A stretch of DNA of 64,000 bases. It comes from Haloterrigena salifodinae. Its GTDB lineage: Archaea > Halobacteriota > Halobacteria > Halobacteriales > Natrialbaceae. Location of the stretch: NCBI RefSeq assembly GCF_003977755.1, contig NZ_RQWN01000001.1, forward strand, positions 512,995 to 576,994. Reading direction: 5' to 3'. This document shows positions 8,145 to 17,419 of this stretch, piece after piece (positions within the stretch are counted from its first letter, which is position 1; every line of letters begins with the position of its first letter). Under the pieces are notes generated by a model. The model was not told the origin of the DNA and did no database searches. It was given only the letters and a program-made list of their open reading frames with translations. The translations under genes were made by a program, and so were the position numbers.

Positions 8145-9701
8145 TTAGTCTTCGTCCACCGTAATCGACTCGAGTCCGTACCGCGATTCCGTCGGGTGCG
8201 GCTCGTATCCGTCGACGTCGGCCACGGTGGCGACGACGTTCGTGAAGTTCGTCAGGACCGCGATCGGCGCGTCCTCGAGGACGATCGACTGGACCTCGTG
8301 GTAGCGCTCCCGTCGCGCGTCCCGATCGGTGAGTTCCCGGGCCTCCTCGAGCAGATCGTCGATCCGGTCGTTCTCGTAGCCGTGGTGGAGCGTCGCGTCC
8401 GTCGAGTGAAACAGCTGGGTGAGTCGATCCGGATCCGGGTACCGGAAGATTCCCCACGACGTGAGGTAGCCGTCGAACGAGCCCTGGCTGACGCGGTCGA
8501 CCATCGAACTGTACTCCACCGTCGTCACGTCGACGTCGATCCCGACCGCGGCCAGGTGGTCCTGCATCGCCTCCGCGATCAGCGGGAGGCTCCTGGCGTC
8601 GTAGGTGAGGAACTCGACGGCCAGTTTCTCGCTGTCGCGGGTGCGGACGTCGCTCGAGCCGGTCGTCCAGCCGGCGTCCGACAGCAGAGAGCGAGCGCGC
8701 TCGGGATCGACCGCGTGCGCGTCGGTGTCGACGTCCGGGTTCGCCCAGTCGGTGATCGTCGACGAAAACGGGCCGACCGCGGGCTCGTCGAGTCCTTCGA
8801 GAATCGATTCGGCGATCGCCTTCCGGTCGATCGCGCGGTGGACGGCCCGTCGAACGCGCCGGTCGTCGAACGGCGTCGACGTCGTGTCGAACGTGAGGAA
8901 CCTGATCCGCGGCACCTCGTAGGTGTGGACGTCGATACCGTCGTCGGAGTCGAGCGGGTCGACGGTCTCCTGGGGGAGGATACGGGCCATCTCGAGTTCG
9001 CCGCTCTCGAGTTTCATCCGGCGCGTCTGGTCGTCCTCGACGACCTCGTAGCGGACGGACTCGAGCGACGGCTCCCGACCGTGGTACTCGTCGTGTCGGG
9101 CGGCTCGAATCTCGGCGCCGGAGCGAAACGACTCGAGGGCGAACGGGCCGGTACCGACGGGATCCGCGATCGACCCGTCGTCGCCGATCGCGTCCGGGCT
9201 GAGAACGACCGCCTCGTCGCGAGAGAGGTGCGCCGGCAGCGGGGCGAACGGCGTTTCGGTCTCGACGACGACGGCGGTCTCGTCTTCGGCCTCGATCGAG
9301 TCGATGGGAACGTCGGCAAACGCCGTCGCGTCGGCGGTTCGGCGAAGCGATTCGACGGCCGCCGACGCGTCGAGCGAGGTCCCGTCGTGGAACGTTACGC
9401 CCTCTCGGAGGGCGAACCGCCACCGGCGCTCGTCGACCCGTTCCCAGTCGGTCGCGAGGCCCGGCGCCGGCGTCGCGTCGTAGTCGACGCTGACGAGCGC
9501 CTCGGTGATCCCCAACCGGCGGAGCAGAGTGCCCCCATCGAGGGGGTCTCGAGTCGGTTTCCACGGGGCCCCGATCCGAAAATCGGCCGCGTCGGGGTCG
9601 CTCGAGAGGCAGCCGGCGACGGTCAGGGACAGGGTCGCGGCTCCGAGGGTCGTCTTCAGCGCGGTTCGTCTGGTCGTGGCGTATCGCGAGTCGCGTGTCA
9701 T
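8145..9701 (-). CDS. ABC transporter substrate-binding lipoprotein, family 5 (peptide/nickel)
   Basis: 518 aa from the ATG at 9701. The N-terminus has a Tat motif (TTRRTALKTTLG) and a lipobox ending in AGC (about residue 30), so it is exported folded and anchored by a lipidated cysteine. The SBP_bac_5 signature regions are visible, such as LREGVTFHDGTSLDASAAVE and DRRVRRAVHRAIDRKAI. The opening segment GTLLRRLGITEALVSVDYD resembles the NikA-like branch more than DppA, making nickel or a nickel chelate as likely as a peptide. It is the last gene of the operon 13855 to 8145. Confidence 0.88.
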   Translation of the reverse strand: MTRDSRYATTRRTALKTTLGAATLSLTVAGCLSSDPDAADFRIGAPWKPTRDPLDGGTLLRRLGITEALVSVDYDATPAPGLATDWERVDERRWRFALREGVTFHDGTSLDASAAVESLRRTADATAFADVPIDSIEAEDETAVVVETETPFAPLPAHLSRDEAVVLSPDAIGDDGSIADPVGTGPFALESFRSGAEIRAARHDEYHGREPSLESVRYEVVEDDQTRRMKLESGELEMARILPQETVDPLDSDDGIDVHTYEVPRIRFLTFDTTSTPFDDRRVRRAVHRAIDRKAIAESILEGLDEPAVGPFSSTITDWANPDVDTDAHAVDPERARSLLSDAGWTTGSSDVRTRDSEKLAVEFLTYDARSLPLIAEAMQDHLAAVGIDVDVTTVEYSSMVDRVSQGSFDGYLTSWGIFRYPDPDRLTQLFHSTDATLHHGYENDRIDDLLEEARELTDRDARRERYHEVQSIVLEDAPIAVLTNFTNVVATVADVDGYEPHPTESRYGLESITVDED

Positions 9702-9741
9702 GTGGGTGGTGGGGTTCGTGGACGGAAGTCGATCGGTCGGG

Positions 9742-11973
9742 CTATTCGTCGTCGGATCCGGGATCGGGTGCATCGACGTCGGACGGCGGATCTGCGCCCG
9801 CTTCGATCCACTCCGGCGCGTACAGACACCGGGAACACGGCCCGGATGCTCCGTCGCCGACGGACTCGAGGGGCGGCTCGCGGCGACGACACTCTTCGGT
9901 AGCGACGGGACAGCGGGGATGGAACGCACAGCCGGCGGGCGGATCGGTCGGGCTCGGCGGGTCGCCCGCGAGCGCGTCTCGATCCTCGACCGCCGTCGGC
10001 ATCGGGTCGCCTCGGTCGCCCGGAAGCGACGCCAGTAACGTCGCCGTGTACGGGTGCGTCGGGTTCGAGAGCGTCCGCTCGGTCCGGCCGACCTCGACGA
10101 GTCGGCCGAGATACATCACCGCGACGCGGTCCGCGACGTGGCGAACGACGTCCAGATCGTGGGAGACGAACAGGCACGCGAGCCCGAGTTCGTCCCGGAG
10201 ATCAGCCAGCAGGTTGAGGATCGTCGCCTGCGTCGAGACGTCGAGCGCCGCCGTCGGTTCGTCGAGGACGAGCACGGACGGCTCCAGCGCGAGCGCGCGA
10301 GCGATCGCGACCCGCTGGCGCTGGCCGCCCGAGAGCTGGCGCGGGAACCGGTCGGCGTACTCGAGCGGGAGATCGACGAGCGAGAGGAGTTCGTCGACGC
10401 GGTCCTCTCGCCGAGTTGCGGCCCATCCGGCTTCGATCAGCGGCTCGGCGATCGACTCCCCGACTGTCCGCTTCGGATCGAGACTCGTTCCGGGGTGCTG
10501 GAAGACGACACCGATCTCGGCGCGCTGGTCGTCGGTCCGCGCGTCGACGCCGCCGACGGCGGTCCCGTGGAGCCTGACCGCGCCGTCGGTCGGCTCCTCG
10601 AGGCCCGCGATCAGTCGCGCGAGCGTCGACTTGCCGCAGCCGCTCTCGCCGACGAGGCCGACGGTCTCTCCCGGCTGCAACGCGAGCGAGACGCCGTCGA
10701 CGGCCGGCACGCGCTCGTCGGTTCCGAAGAGTCGATCGAGCAGCGCGTCCGATCCCCGGAACGACTTCTCGACGGCCTCGAGTTCGACGATCGGCGTCCC
10801 GGTCGTCGGATCGTCATCCCGTCGAACGCGCTCGCCCGTCCGCGCGTCCGCGCCGCCGTCGACGGCCAGCGCCGTATCGGCGGTCGTCGCCGTCCCCGTC
10901 GCCTCTGTCGTCGGTTCCGCCGCGTTCGCACCCCTCTCCTCGAGCGTCGCCTCGCGAGCGTCCGGAACGCCGCAGGCGACCGTGTGGTTCTCACCCACCG
11001 AAACGGTCGGCTGCGCGGTCGAATAGCAGTCCTCCCGCGCGAACGAGCAGCGATCGGCGAAGGCGCAGCCGTTCTGCGGGCGAGAGCCGTCCGACGGCGA
11101 GCCGTCGATCGCCGGCAACCGCGCCCCGGGCCTCGAGCGACGGGGGAGACAGCCCAGCAGCGCCTTCGTGTAGGGGTGGGCCGGGTTCGACCGCAGGTCG
11201 TCGACCGGACCTCGTTCGACGACGGTCCCGTCGTACATGACGACGAGTCGATCGCACAGCTCCGCGACGACGTCCAGATCGTGGCTGATGAGCAACACGC
11301 TCATCTCCCGTTCCTCGTTGAGCGCCGCGAGCTGCTCGAGGATCGCCGCCTGCGTCGTCGTGTCCAGCGCCGTCGTGGGCTCGTCGGCGATCAGCACGGA
11401 GGGGCGACGAGCGAGCGCGATCGCGAGCATCACTCGCTGGCGCATCCCGCCGCTGAACTGGTGCGGATAGTCGTCGATTCGCTCCACCGGTCGGGGGATG
11501 CCGACCGTTTCCATCAGGTCGAGGACGTCCGGTCGCAGCGCCCGCGAGCGAAGCCGCGAACTCGCGCCGAGTATCACCTCCCTGAAAAACGGCTGCCGGT
11601 CCGGATCGCTGCGTACGCGCAGCGCCTCGGCGATCTGTTCGCCGACGGTGTAGACCGGGTTGAGCGACGTCGAGGGGTCCTGAAAGACCGTCGCGAGCTC
11701 CCGGCCGCGGAGCCGCCGCAGCGTCCGTTCGTCGGCGGTCGTCAGCTCCCGGCCGTCGAACCGGATGCTCCCGTCGACGATCTCGCCTGGCTCCTCGAGC
11801 CGAACGATCGATCTCGCGGTGACGGACTTGCCGCAGCCGCTCTCGCCGACGAGGCCGACGATCTCGCCGGGTTCGATCCGGAACGATGCGCCGTCGACCG
11901 CACGGACAGGCTCCGATCCCGCCCGGGAACGGAACCGAACGTGTAAGTCGTCGATCTCGAGTAGTGCGTTCAT
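9742..11973 (-). CDS. Fused double ATP-binding subunit of peptide/nickel ABC importer
   Basis: 743 aa comprising two complete nucleotide-binding domains of the DppD and DppF types in one chain. Domain 1 has Walker [11 protein letters not shown], signature FSGGMRQRV and Walker [13 protein letters not shown]. Domain 2 (from about residue 390) has [18 protein letters not shown] and [12 protein letters not shown]. Each ends with an Opp/Dpp C-terminal region; the first has a cysteine-containing [14 protein letters not shown] segment and the second a [14 protein letters not shown] segment, as in oligopeptide/nickel ATPases. It powers import through the permeases just upstream in the operon (2 bp gap). 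Confidence 0.93.
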   Translation of the reverse strand: MNALLEIDDLHVRFRSRAGSEPVRAVDGASFRIEPGEIVGLVGESGCGKSVTARSIVRLEEPGEIVDGSIRFDGRELTTADERTLRRLRGRELATVFQDPSTSLNPVYTVGEQIAEALRVRSDPDRQPFFREVILGASSRLRSRALRPDVLDLMETVGIPRPVERIDDYPHQFSGGMRQRVMLAIALARRPSVLIADEPTTALDTTTQAAILEQLAALNEEREMSVLLISHDLDVVAELCDRLVVMYDGTVVERGPVDDLRSNPAHPYTKALLGCLPRRSRPGARLPAIDGSPSDGSRPQNGCAFADRCSFAREDCYSTAQPTVSVGENHTVACGVPDAREATLEERGANAAEPTTEATGTATTADTALAVDGGADARTGERVRRDDDPTTGTPIVELEAVEKSFRGSDALLDRLFGTDERVPAVDGVSLALQPGETVGLVGESGCGKSTLARLIAGLEEPTDGAVRLHGTAVGGVDARTDDQRAEIGVVFQHPGTSLDPKRTVGESIAEPLIEAGWAATRREDRVDELLSLVDLPLEYADRFPRQLSGGQRQRVAIARALALEPSVLVLDEPTAALDVSTQATILNLLADLRDELGLACLFVSHDLDVVRHVADRVAVMYLGRLVEVGRTERTLSNPTHPYTATLLASLPGDRGDPMPTAVEDRDALAGDPPSPTDPPAGCAFHPRCPVATEECRRREPPLESVGDGASGPCSRCLYAPEWIEAGADPPSDVDAPDPGSDDE

Positions 11974-11975
11974 GG

Positions 11976-12905
11976 TCAGGTCCGCCTCCGATCCGCGTCG
12001 TCTACGTGATCAGGATCCAGTACGTCCCGCAGCCCGTCGCCCAGAACGTTGAAGCCGATAACGGTCACCGCGATCGCGACACCGGGCGCGGTGATGAGCC
12101 ACGGCGCCGACCGGAGGTAGTTGCGGCCGTCGGCGATCATGGTCCCCCACTCCGCCGTCGGGGGCTGTGCGCCCAGTCCGAGGAAGGACAGGCCCGCTGC
12201 CGCGAGCACGACGGTCCCGAGGTTGAGCGTCGCGAGGACGAGCACCGGGCTCGCGACATTCGGGAGCAGGTGCCGCGTGACGATCCGTCGCCGGGGCGTT
12301 CCGCAGAGCCGCGCCGATTCGACGAACGGCCGGTCCTTGACCGCGAGGACGCTGCTGCGCACGACGCGTGCATACGAGGCCCAGCCGACGGTCGAGAGCG
12401 CGATCACGACGTTGCGCACGCTCGGGCCGAGCGTCCCGGCGATCACGAGCGCCAGCACGAGCCCCGGGAAGGCGAGCTGGACGTCGACCAGCCGCATCAA
12501 CGCGGCGTCGACGAGTCGGCTCCCGGTCGCCGCGAGCAGGCCGACCGCCGTCCCGACGACGAGGCGAACGAGCGTCGCGCCGACCGCCAGCGCGAGCGAG
12601 ATCCGGGCGCCGTAGACCAGCCGCGTCGCGACGTCGCGCCCGAGCGCGTCGGTTCCCAGCGGGTGGGCGAGCGACGGCCCCGCGAGGCGCCGCTCGAGCG
12701 CCTGGGCCGTCGGATCGTAGGGAGACAGCATCGGACCCACGACCGCGACGATCGCGAGGAGACACACGATTGCGCCGCCGAGCCGAATGTTGCCGTTCGA
12801 TCGATATCGGCGGCCGAACCGGCGCCGAACGAGGCGTCGCCCCCGCTCGAGGAGCGCTCGCAGCCGGCGCGTCGGTCGGCGACGCCGCGTTTCGCGGTCG
12901 CTCAT
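11976..12905 (-). CDS. ABC transporter permease, DppC/NikC type
   Basis: 309 aa from the ATG at 12905, which overlaps the stop of the DppB-type gene by 4 bp. An Arg-rich cytoplasmic N-terminus leads into the first membrane helix (IRLGGAIVCLLAIVAVVGPM), then the OppC-type DALGRDVATRLVYGARISL motif. The EAA loop for ATPase contact is FVESARLCGTPRRRIVTRHL. About five or six helices are visible. A longer reading starting at 13649 is antisense-like Arg-rich sequence and is not used. Confidence 0.92.
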   Translation of the reverse strand: MSDRETRRRRPTRRLRALLERGRRLVRRRFGRRYRSNGNIRLGGAIVCLLAIVAVVGPMLSPYDPTAQALERRLAGPSLAHPLGTDALGRDVATRLVYGARISLALAVGATLVRLVVGTAVGLLAATGSRLVDAALMRLVDVQLAFPGLVLALVIAGTLGPSVRNVVIALSTVGWASYARVVRSSVLAVKDRPFVESARLCGTPRRRIVTRHLLPNVASPVLVLATLNLGTVVLAAAGLSFLGLGAQPPTAEWGTMIADGRNYLRSAPWLITAPGVAIAVTVIGFNVLGDGLRDVLDPDHVDDADRRRT

Positions 12906-13855
12906 CGGCGATCGCTCCCTCCCCCGCCGCGTTCGATCCGTGGGTCGAGCGCGACGTACGCGAGATCGACCAGTTGGTTCGTCACGACGAAGGCGAACGC
13001 CGTCACGAGGACGACTCCCTGCACGATCGGGTAGTCGCGCGCGAAGATGGCGTCGACGAGCAGCGTTCCCAGTCCCGGTCGTTGAAAGACGACTTCGACG
13101 ACCACGGCGCCGTTGAGGACGAAGCCGAACTGGAGGCCGACGATCGTCACGACGGGAACGAGCGCGTTTCGCAGCGCGTGTTTGTAGACGACGAGCCGTT
13201 CGCGAACGCCCTTCGAACGGGCGGCCGTCACGTACTCGGCCTCGAGGACCTCGAGCATTGACGTGCGAACGAGGCGGGTGATGACCGCGGCCATCCCGGT
13301 ACCGAGCGTGATCGCAGGGAGCACGAGGTGGGAAAGCGTGCCGGCGCCAGAGACGGGCGTCACTCCGAGCCGGAGCGAGCAGACGAGGATCAGCAGATAG
13401 CCCAGCCAGAAGTTCGGCATCGAGACGCCGACCAGCGCGGCGATCTGACCGGTCCGGTCGATCCACGTCTCGTGGTGGACGGCGCTGACGACGCCCAGCG
13501 GGACGGCCACTACCAGCGCGACGGCCGTCGCCGCCAGCGCGAGTTCGAGCGTGTTCGGCAGGTGCTCGACCAACAGCGACGTGACGGGTTCCGACTGGTA
13601 GTACGACGTCCCGAGGTCGCCCCGAACCGCGTCGCCGAGCCACGAGCAATAGCGGACGACGAACGGCTCGTCGAACCCGTGTTCGGCACGGAAGGCCGCG
13701 ACCTCGCGCTCCGACGGCGGGCTCTGTCGCTGCTCTCGGAGGATCGTGTACGCCGGATCGCCGGGCGTGAGGGAAACGAAGCCGAACGTGACGAACGAGA
13801 CGGTCGCCATGACCGCCGCGAGCGATCCGAGTCGGGCGAGTAGGGCTCGTAGCAT
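12902..13855 (-). CDS. ABC transporter permease, DppB/NikB type
   Basis: 317 aa. The protein opens with a membrane helix (LAAVMATVSFVTFGFVSLTP), has the GDLGTSYYQSEPV family motif and an EAA loop (YVTAARSKGVRERLVVYKHA), and ends with a conserved NQLVDLAYVALDPR segment. It is the first secure gene of the importer operon. A 14-bp palindrome and TATA-like box lie about 210-240 bp upstream. The interval 13857-14063 is open from a GTG in frame but reads as a Ser/Arg-rich peptide unlike a halophilic protein. Confidence 0.93.
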   Translation of the reverse strand: MLRALLARLGSLAAVMATVSFVTFGFVSLTPGDPAYTILREQRQSPPSEREVAAFRAEHGFDEPFVVRYCSWLGDAVRGDLGTSYYQSEPVTSLLVEHLPNTLELALAATAVALVVAVPLGVVSAVHHETWIDRTGQIAALVGVSMPNFWLGYLLILVCSLRLGVTPVSGAGTLSHLVLPAITLGTGMAAVITRLVRTSMLEVLEAEYVTAARSKGVRERLVVYKHALRNALVPVVTIVGLQFGFVLNGAVVVEVVFQRPGLGTLLVDAIFARDYPIVQGVVLVTAFAFVVTNQLVDLAYVALDPRIERGGGGSDRR

Positions 13856-14063
13856 CTCAGTCTCCGGCGCTCGAGGACGAGGGTTTCGAACGACTAGTCG
13901 GTCGCCGGGACGCGAGAGCCGCGGAGGTGCCGCCGTTCGGCGGTCGGCCCGAACCGCGAATCGGCGGCACGGGACACGACGGAGCCGTCTCCCGTTGCGA
14001 CCGTCGCGTCGCGCTGGCTTCCTCGAGTCGCGCTGCGTCGATTGACACGGTAATCAAACTCAC

Positions 14064-14097
14064 TTTAGTTAACTAAACTTCACCTGATTATATTGAA
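14064..14097 (-). promoter_or_regulatory. TATA box with palindromic operator at predicted start site of importer operon
   Basis: TTTAGTTAACTAAA (14064-14077) is a perfect 14-bp palindrome. Reading on the minus strand, a TATA-like CAATATAA lies at about 14088-14095, which places the predicted transcription start on the palindrome. A repressor bound there would block initiation. The sequence resembles the TTAGNTNANCTAA style of DtxR/MntR-type operators, which fits a metal-regulated importer, but this assignment is inference. Confidence 0.5.
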
Positions 14098-14441
14098 CAC
14101 TTTGGTCGGATTCTCGATTCGCCGTCTCGCGAATCGCGATCCGTCCCGGACGCATTCTATTGTGGTTTCTATAGCAGTAATTAATAAAAATTGCTATCTT
14201 AACCACTTGGTTAATAATTGGGTGAGAGCGGTCTCAGGGCCGAGCGAGAGAGCAAACGGAAACCGAAAAGGAAGCGGAGAGCGCGGGTGAGCGGATACAA
14301 CGGTTGCGGAGAACAACTGTGTCGCTAACAGTAGATAGTAGCGCAGTTTCTTTATTCAGAACCTCGTCTGAAACTGAATCGGATGCTTCACTAAGTACAG
14401 ATGCAAATTGAACATTGGATCTGAATTCTTCGATAGCTATT
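14098..14441. other. AT-rich intergenic stretch with inverted repeats
   Basis: This stretch is much richer in A/T than its surroundings. It holds ATAGCA...TGCTAT (14171-14176 with 14192-14197) and TTAACC-ACTT-GGTTAA (14199-14214). No convincing gene is visible: the longest reading (minus strand, 14503-14234) overlaps the end of the lipoprotein remnant and has non-halophilic composition. Confidence 0.5.
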
Positions 14442-15217
14442 CTACACTGGACCCTCAATGAGTTCTCCATCATCGTTCCATTCGCAACCTTTTGCTGTTC
14501 CATATTCTGATAGTCTCCTCGAACGGTGATTTAACTCTCTGTCAGGAGAGAGTTCGATAACGCCGCCTGAATCCCATTCTTCATACATAACCCATGTGAT
14601 AACATTCGATAAATCTAACTCATCTACTTTCACTTCCGCTTGATAACTCCCGTATCGGTAGTTCTTATTGCTTCTTAGTGTAGTACTCTGACTTGTGCCA
14701 ACTTTTACTGTTTCTTCAACCAGTACGTTGCCCCTGGTTTCAACGATATCCGTAACCCGTTTATTATGGAGCGGGACGATATCTGCATATGTAACCCGAA
14801 TATCAAATGAGAGATCATCGTTCGTCTCGTTGCGTAGTCTTACTGGGTCAGTTTCGGGGAACGTCTCCGTGACGTAAAGACGATTAAGATGGTCATCTTT
14901 CTCTGTTTCCACGGTGTAATATTTTTGTTATCTTCCTCATCCCATCTAGTAAAGTAGGTGTTCTGGATGGTATACGCTTACGGAAGAACCAGGTTATCAG
15001 ATGACTTATATTCGCCGTTTAGAATTGCCGCTAGAATCTCTACTTCAGCGGATTCAGGTAAGCTAGAAGTTCTCACGTAAGGAGGTGAAGCACACTGCTC
15101 ATAGGTCACTACGTCCTTTTCGCCCTCGCCTGTCTTCTTTCCGCCCTCTCCATTTAGACATCCTGCTAGAACAGTTGTTATTGCCCCTGTTTTTGCGAGA
15201 AAATCACGGCGTTTCAT
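14442..15217 (-). pseudogene. Decayed haloarchaeal lipoprotein gene (stop plus frameshift)
   Basis: The start at 15217 encodes a Tat lipoprotein signal, MKRRDFLAKTGAI...LAGC, then reads to a TAA at 14978-14980. Past that stop the same frame continues sensibly (AYTIQNTYFTRWDEEDNK) to an A-run near 14925, where a one-base change passes into the frame that gives YYTVETEKDDHLNRLYVTE and runs to 14442. The second part (about 156 aa) is acidic, with beta-sandwich-like sequence and a WVMYEEWDSGG segment. Read together this is one about 250-residue secreted lipoprotein inactivated by a nonsense codon and a homopolymer indel. Base composition is AT-rich, unlike neighbours, suggesting acquisition by transfer. 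Confidence 0.65.
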
Positions 15218-15432
15218 CGTGCTCAGTAATTCAGGATAAACTACAAGTGTTTTCTGATGTGACCACTGGAATCCCTATACTGAACACGAGTTTCACGAAC
15301 CACACTGAATAAAGAGAGCGTATTACCAACTACTGCTAAGGGCCTCCCAGACGGCTAGTCTAGACGAACCGGGTAGACGCAGGGCCCTACGGATCCATAC
15401 TGAAGTCCTCGACCGTCAGAGCGAGGTACATC

Positions 15433-15681
15433 TCAAGTCGATTCGACCCGGATTACCGTCCCGATCCGGTCGTAGCGGACGCTCCCCTCGCCGGGCGGTC
15501 GGCCGTCGAGTTCGAGGTAGCCCGGTTCGATACCAGTCACCTCGCCGGTGACCTCGGGGTCGTCGCCGCCGGTTCGGTCGCGCTCCCAGACTTGGACGAC
15601 GTCGCCGACCGTCACGTGGTCGCGGACGAGCTCCGCGGCGCGCTCCTGATCGGCGTCGCGTGGAACGGTAAGTTCGGTCAT
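15433..15681 (-). CDS. Small conserved haloarchaeal protein
   Basis: 82 aa, acidic, beginning MTELTVPRDADQERAAELV. The segment VGDVVQVWERDRTGG and following alternating hydrophobic pattern suggests a small beta-barrel (SH3-like). No catalytic motif is visible and I do not know a function. It is divergent from the HD-domain gene at 15789 and lies between that gene and the AT-rich patch. Confidence 0.75.
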   Translation of the reverse strand: MTELTVPRDADQERAAELVRDHVTVGDVVQVWERDRTGGDDPEVTGEVTGIEPGYLELDGRPPGEGSVRYDRIGTVIRVEST

Positions 15682-15788
15682 GTAGCGGGGAAACCACGGC
15701 CACGCGGGTAAGTACCCCCGCGTCAGGTGACGGCTCCTTATAACTCTTCGAACGACCGTTTTTGTGTAATCGGACCGAACGGAGGGGT

Positions 15789-17021
15789 ATGACGACCATC
15801 AAGGACAGCGTGCACGACCACATCCGGATCGACGGCGTCGCGCGGGATCTCCTCGATACGCCCGAACTCCAGCGGCTCCGCCGGATCCGCCAGCTCGGGA
15901 CCGTCTCCCTCGTCTATCCCTCCGCGAATCACACGCGCTTCGAACACAGCCTCGGCGTCTACCACCTCGCCTGCGAGGCGCTGGAGTACCTCAACGTCGA
16001 CGGGCGACAGGCCGAGCGCGTCCACGCCGCTGCGATCCTCCACGACATCGGCCACGGGCCGTTCAGTCACAACCTCGAGCCGCTGACCCACCGGCGAACG
16101 GGCCGGTACCACGACGACGTGCACGACCTGCTGACCAACGGCGAGATCGGCTCGGTGCTTCGCGACCACGATCTGGCGCCCGACAAGATCGCGGACCTGA
16201 TCGCGGGCGACGGACGATTCGGCCAGCTGGTCTCGGGCGAACTCGACGTCGACCGGATGGATTACCTCGTGCGGGACGCCCATCACACGGGCGTCCCCTA
16301 CGGAACGATCGACCACGGCCGGCTCGTCCGCGAACTGACGTTCACGGACGGCGAACTCGTCCTGGACGAGGGGAACGTCCAGACCGCCGAGAGCCTGCTG
16401 GTCGCGCGGGCGCTGATGAACCCCGCCGTCTACAGCCACAGCGTCGCCCGGATCAGCAAGGCGATGCTTCGGCGGGCCGCCGAGCGCCTGCTCGACGCCC
16501 CCGAAACGGACGTCGACGCGGCGACGCTCCAGCGGATGGACGATCACGACCTGATCGCCGCCCTGCGCTCGTGTTCGGCGACGGAGACGTTCTCGCGCCG
16601 GCTGGACCAGCGGGATCTGTACAAACGGGCAGTGTGGGCCGAGATCGACGACGTGCCGGGTGGAATCATCGAGGCCGACCACGAAGCGGTCCGCGAGTTC
16701 GAGCGAGAGATCGCCGACGACGCCGCGGTCGATCCCGAGTGCGTCATCGTCGACGTCCAGAGCCGGCCGTCGATGAAGGAGTCGACCTCGAGGGTGATCG
16801 TCAACGGCGATATCCGCCGGCTGGGCCAACAGTCGCCGCTGGTCGAGGCGCTGCGCGCGGCCCAGTACTCCCAGTGGCGACTCGGCATCTACTCGCCCCC
16901 CGAGATGCGCGAGCGAGTCGGGCGGGCGGCCGTCGACGTCCTCGGGCTCGATATCGACGGCGCACTGGTCAGCGAGGTCCGGAACGGCCTCGACGCAACG
17001 CTGGATCAGTTCGTCGACTGA
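15789..17021 (+). CDS. HD-domain phosphohydrolase (dNTPase/SAMHD1-like)
   Basis: 410 aa from the ATG at 15789. Metal-binding residues of the HD superfamily are clear: NHTRFEHSLGV (His53), AAILHDIGHGPFSH (His85-Asp86) and a later Asp in DVDRMDYLVRDA. The opening KDSVHDHIRIDGVARDLLDT matches the archaeal/bacterial proteins related to SAMHD1 and YdhJ-type dNTP triphosphohydrolases. Probable role: hydrolysis of (d)NTPs, or of another phosphate ester, in the cytoplasm. It appears monocistronic. Confidence 0.9.
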   Translation: MTTIKDSVHDHIRIDGVARDLLDTPELQRLRRIRQLGTVSLVYPSANHTRFEHSLGVYHLACEALEYLNVDGRQAERVHAAAILHDIGHGPFSHNLEPLTHRRTGRYHDDVHDLLTNGEIGSVLRDHDLAPDKIADLIAGDGRFGQLVSGELDVDRMDYLVRDAHHTGVPYGTIDHGRLVRELTFTDGELVLDEGNVQTAESLLVARALMNPAVYSHSVARISKAMLRRAAERLLDAPETDVDAATLQRMDDHDLIAALRSCSATETFSRRLDQRDLYKRAVWAEIDDVPGGIIEADHEAVREFEREIADDAAVDPECVIVDVQSRPSMKESTSRVIVNGDIRRLGQQSPLVEALRAAQYSQWRLGIYSPPEMRERVGRAAVDVLGLDIDGALVSEVRNGLDATLDQFVD

Positions 17022-17419
17022 GCCGAAGCGACGACGGGCTCGAGCACAGCCGCTCACTTCGACCCCCGCCTGCGTACCGCGAGTACCCGACGTGCCCGCC
17101 CGCTCGCAGACTGCTTGCGACCGGTCCGCCGGGAGGGGACCGTCGTCGACGCCACCGCAGAACGCGATCCGCGACGCGGTGACTCATTGCGGTGAGCCGG
17201 TGCGGCTCGAGGGGCTTCTCGACAATGGTTAAATATCTAACAACATTCGCTGCTGGGACTAATAGAGAAACGGTTAATTCCACCATTACAGCCCTCTCGA
17301 GGGTTCTACCCTCCACTATCCCATATGGTAATTCTCTTTCATATATGGTTGAGGGTCGGGCCGTACGCGGATATTGGCGGGAATTAACTTAGCGGTCAGC
17401 GCCGGTCGATACGGGTAGA
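17022..17419. other. Intergenic region with AT-rich promoter zone and alternative hairpins
   Basis: The first 180 bp show nothing recognisable. From about 17220 the sequence becomes AT-rich. It contains three alternating 5-bp arms, CCCTC (17292-17296), GAGGG (17299-17303) and CCCTC (17309-17313), so two mutually exclusive hairpins are possible. Direct repeats CATATGGT and CATATATGGTT follow. This is the probable control region of the gene at 17420. Confidence 0.4.

Noticed and set aside
7095-9902. Plus-strand reading of more than 900 codons
   Set aside because: It crosses several genes on both strands, is extremely Arg-rich and contains no known domain; it mirrors the ABC importer codons.
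13857-14063. Leaderless 68-codon gene before the DppB-type permease
   Set aside because: It starts with GTG on the operator and is Ser/Arg/Pro-rich rather than acidic. It is more likely untranslated leader, although the tight junction with the permease start kept it under consideration.
14234-14503. 89-codon minus-strand gene after the lipoprotein
   Set aside because: It overlaps the lipoprotein end, has non-halophilic composition and no start signal; considered noise in AT-rich DNA.
15330-15430. Possible tRNA or structured RNA around AGGGCC...GGGCCCT
   Set aside because: No cloverleaf could be drawn and no T-loop is present; only a weak stem.
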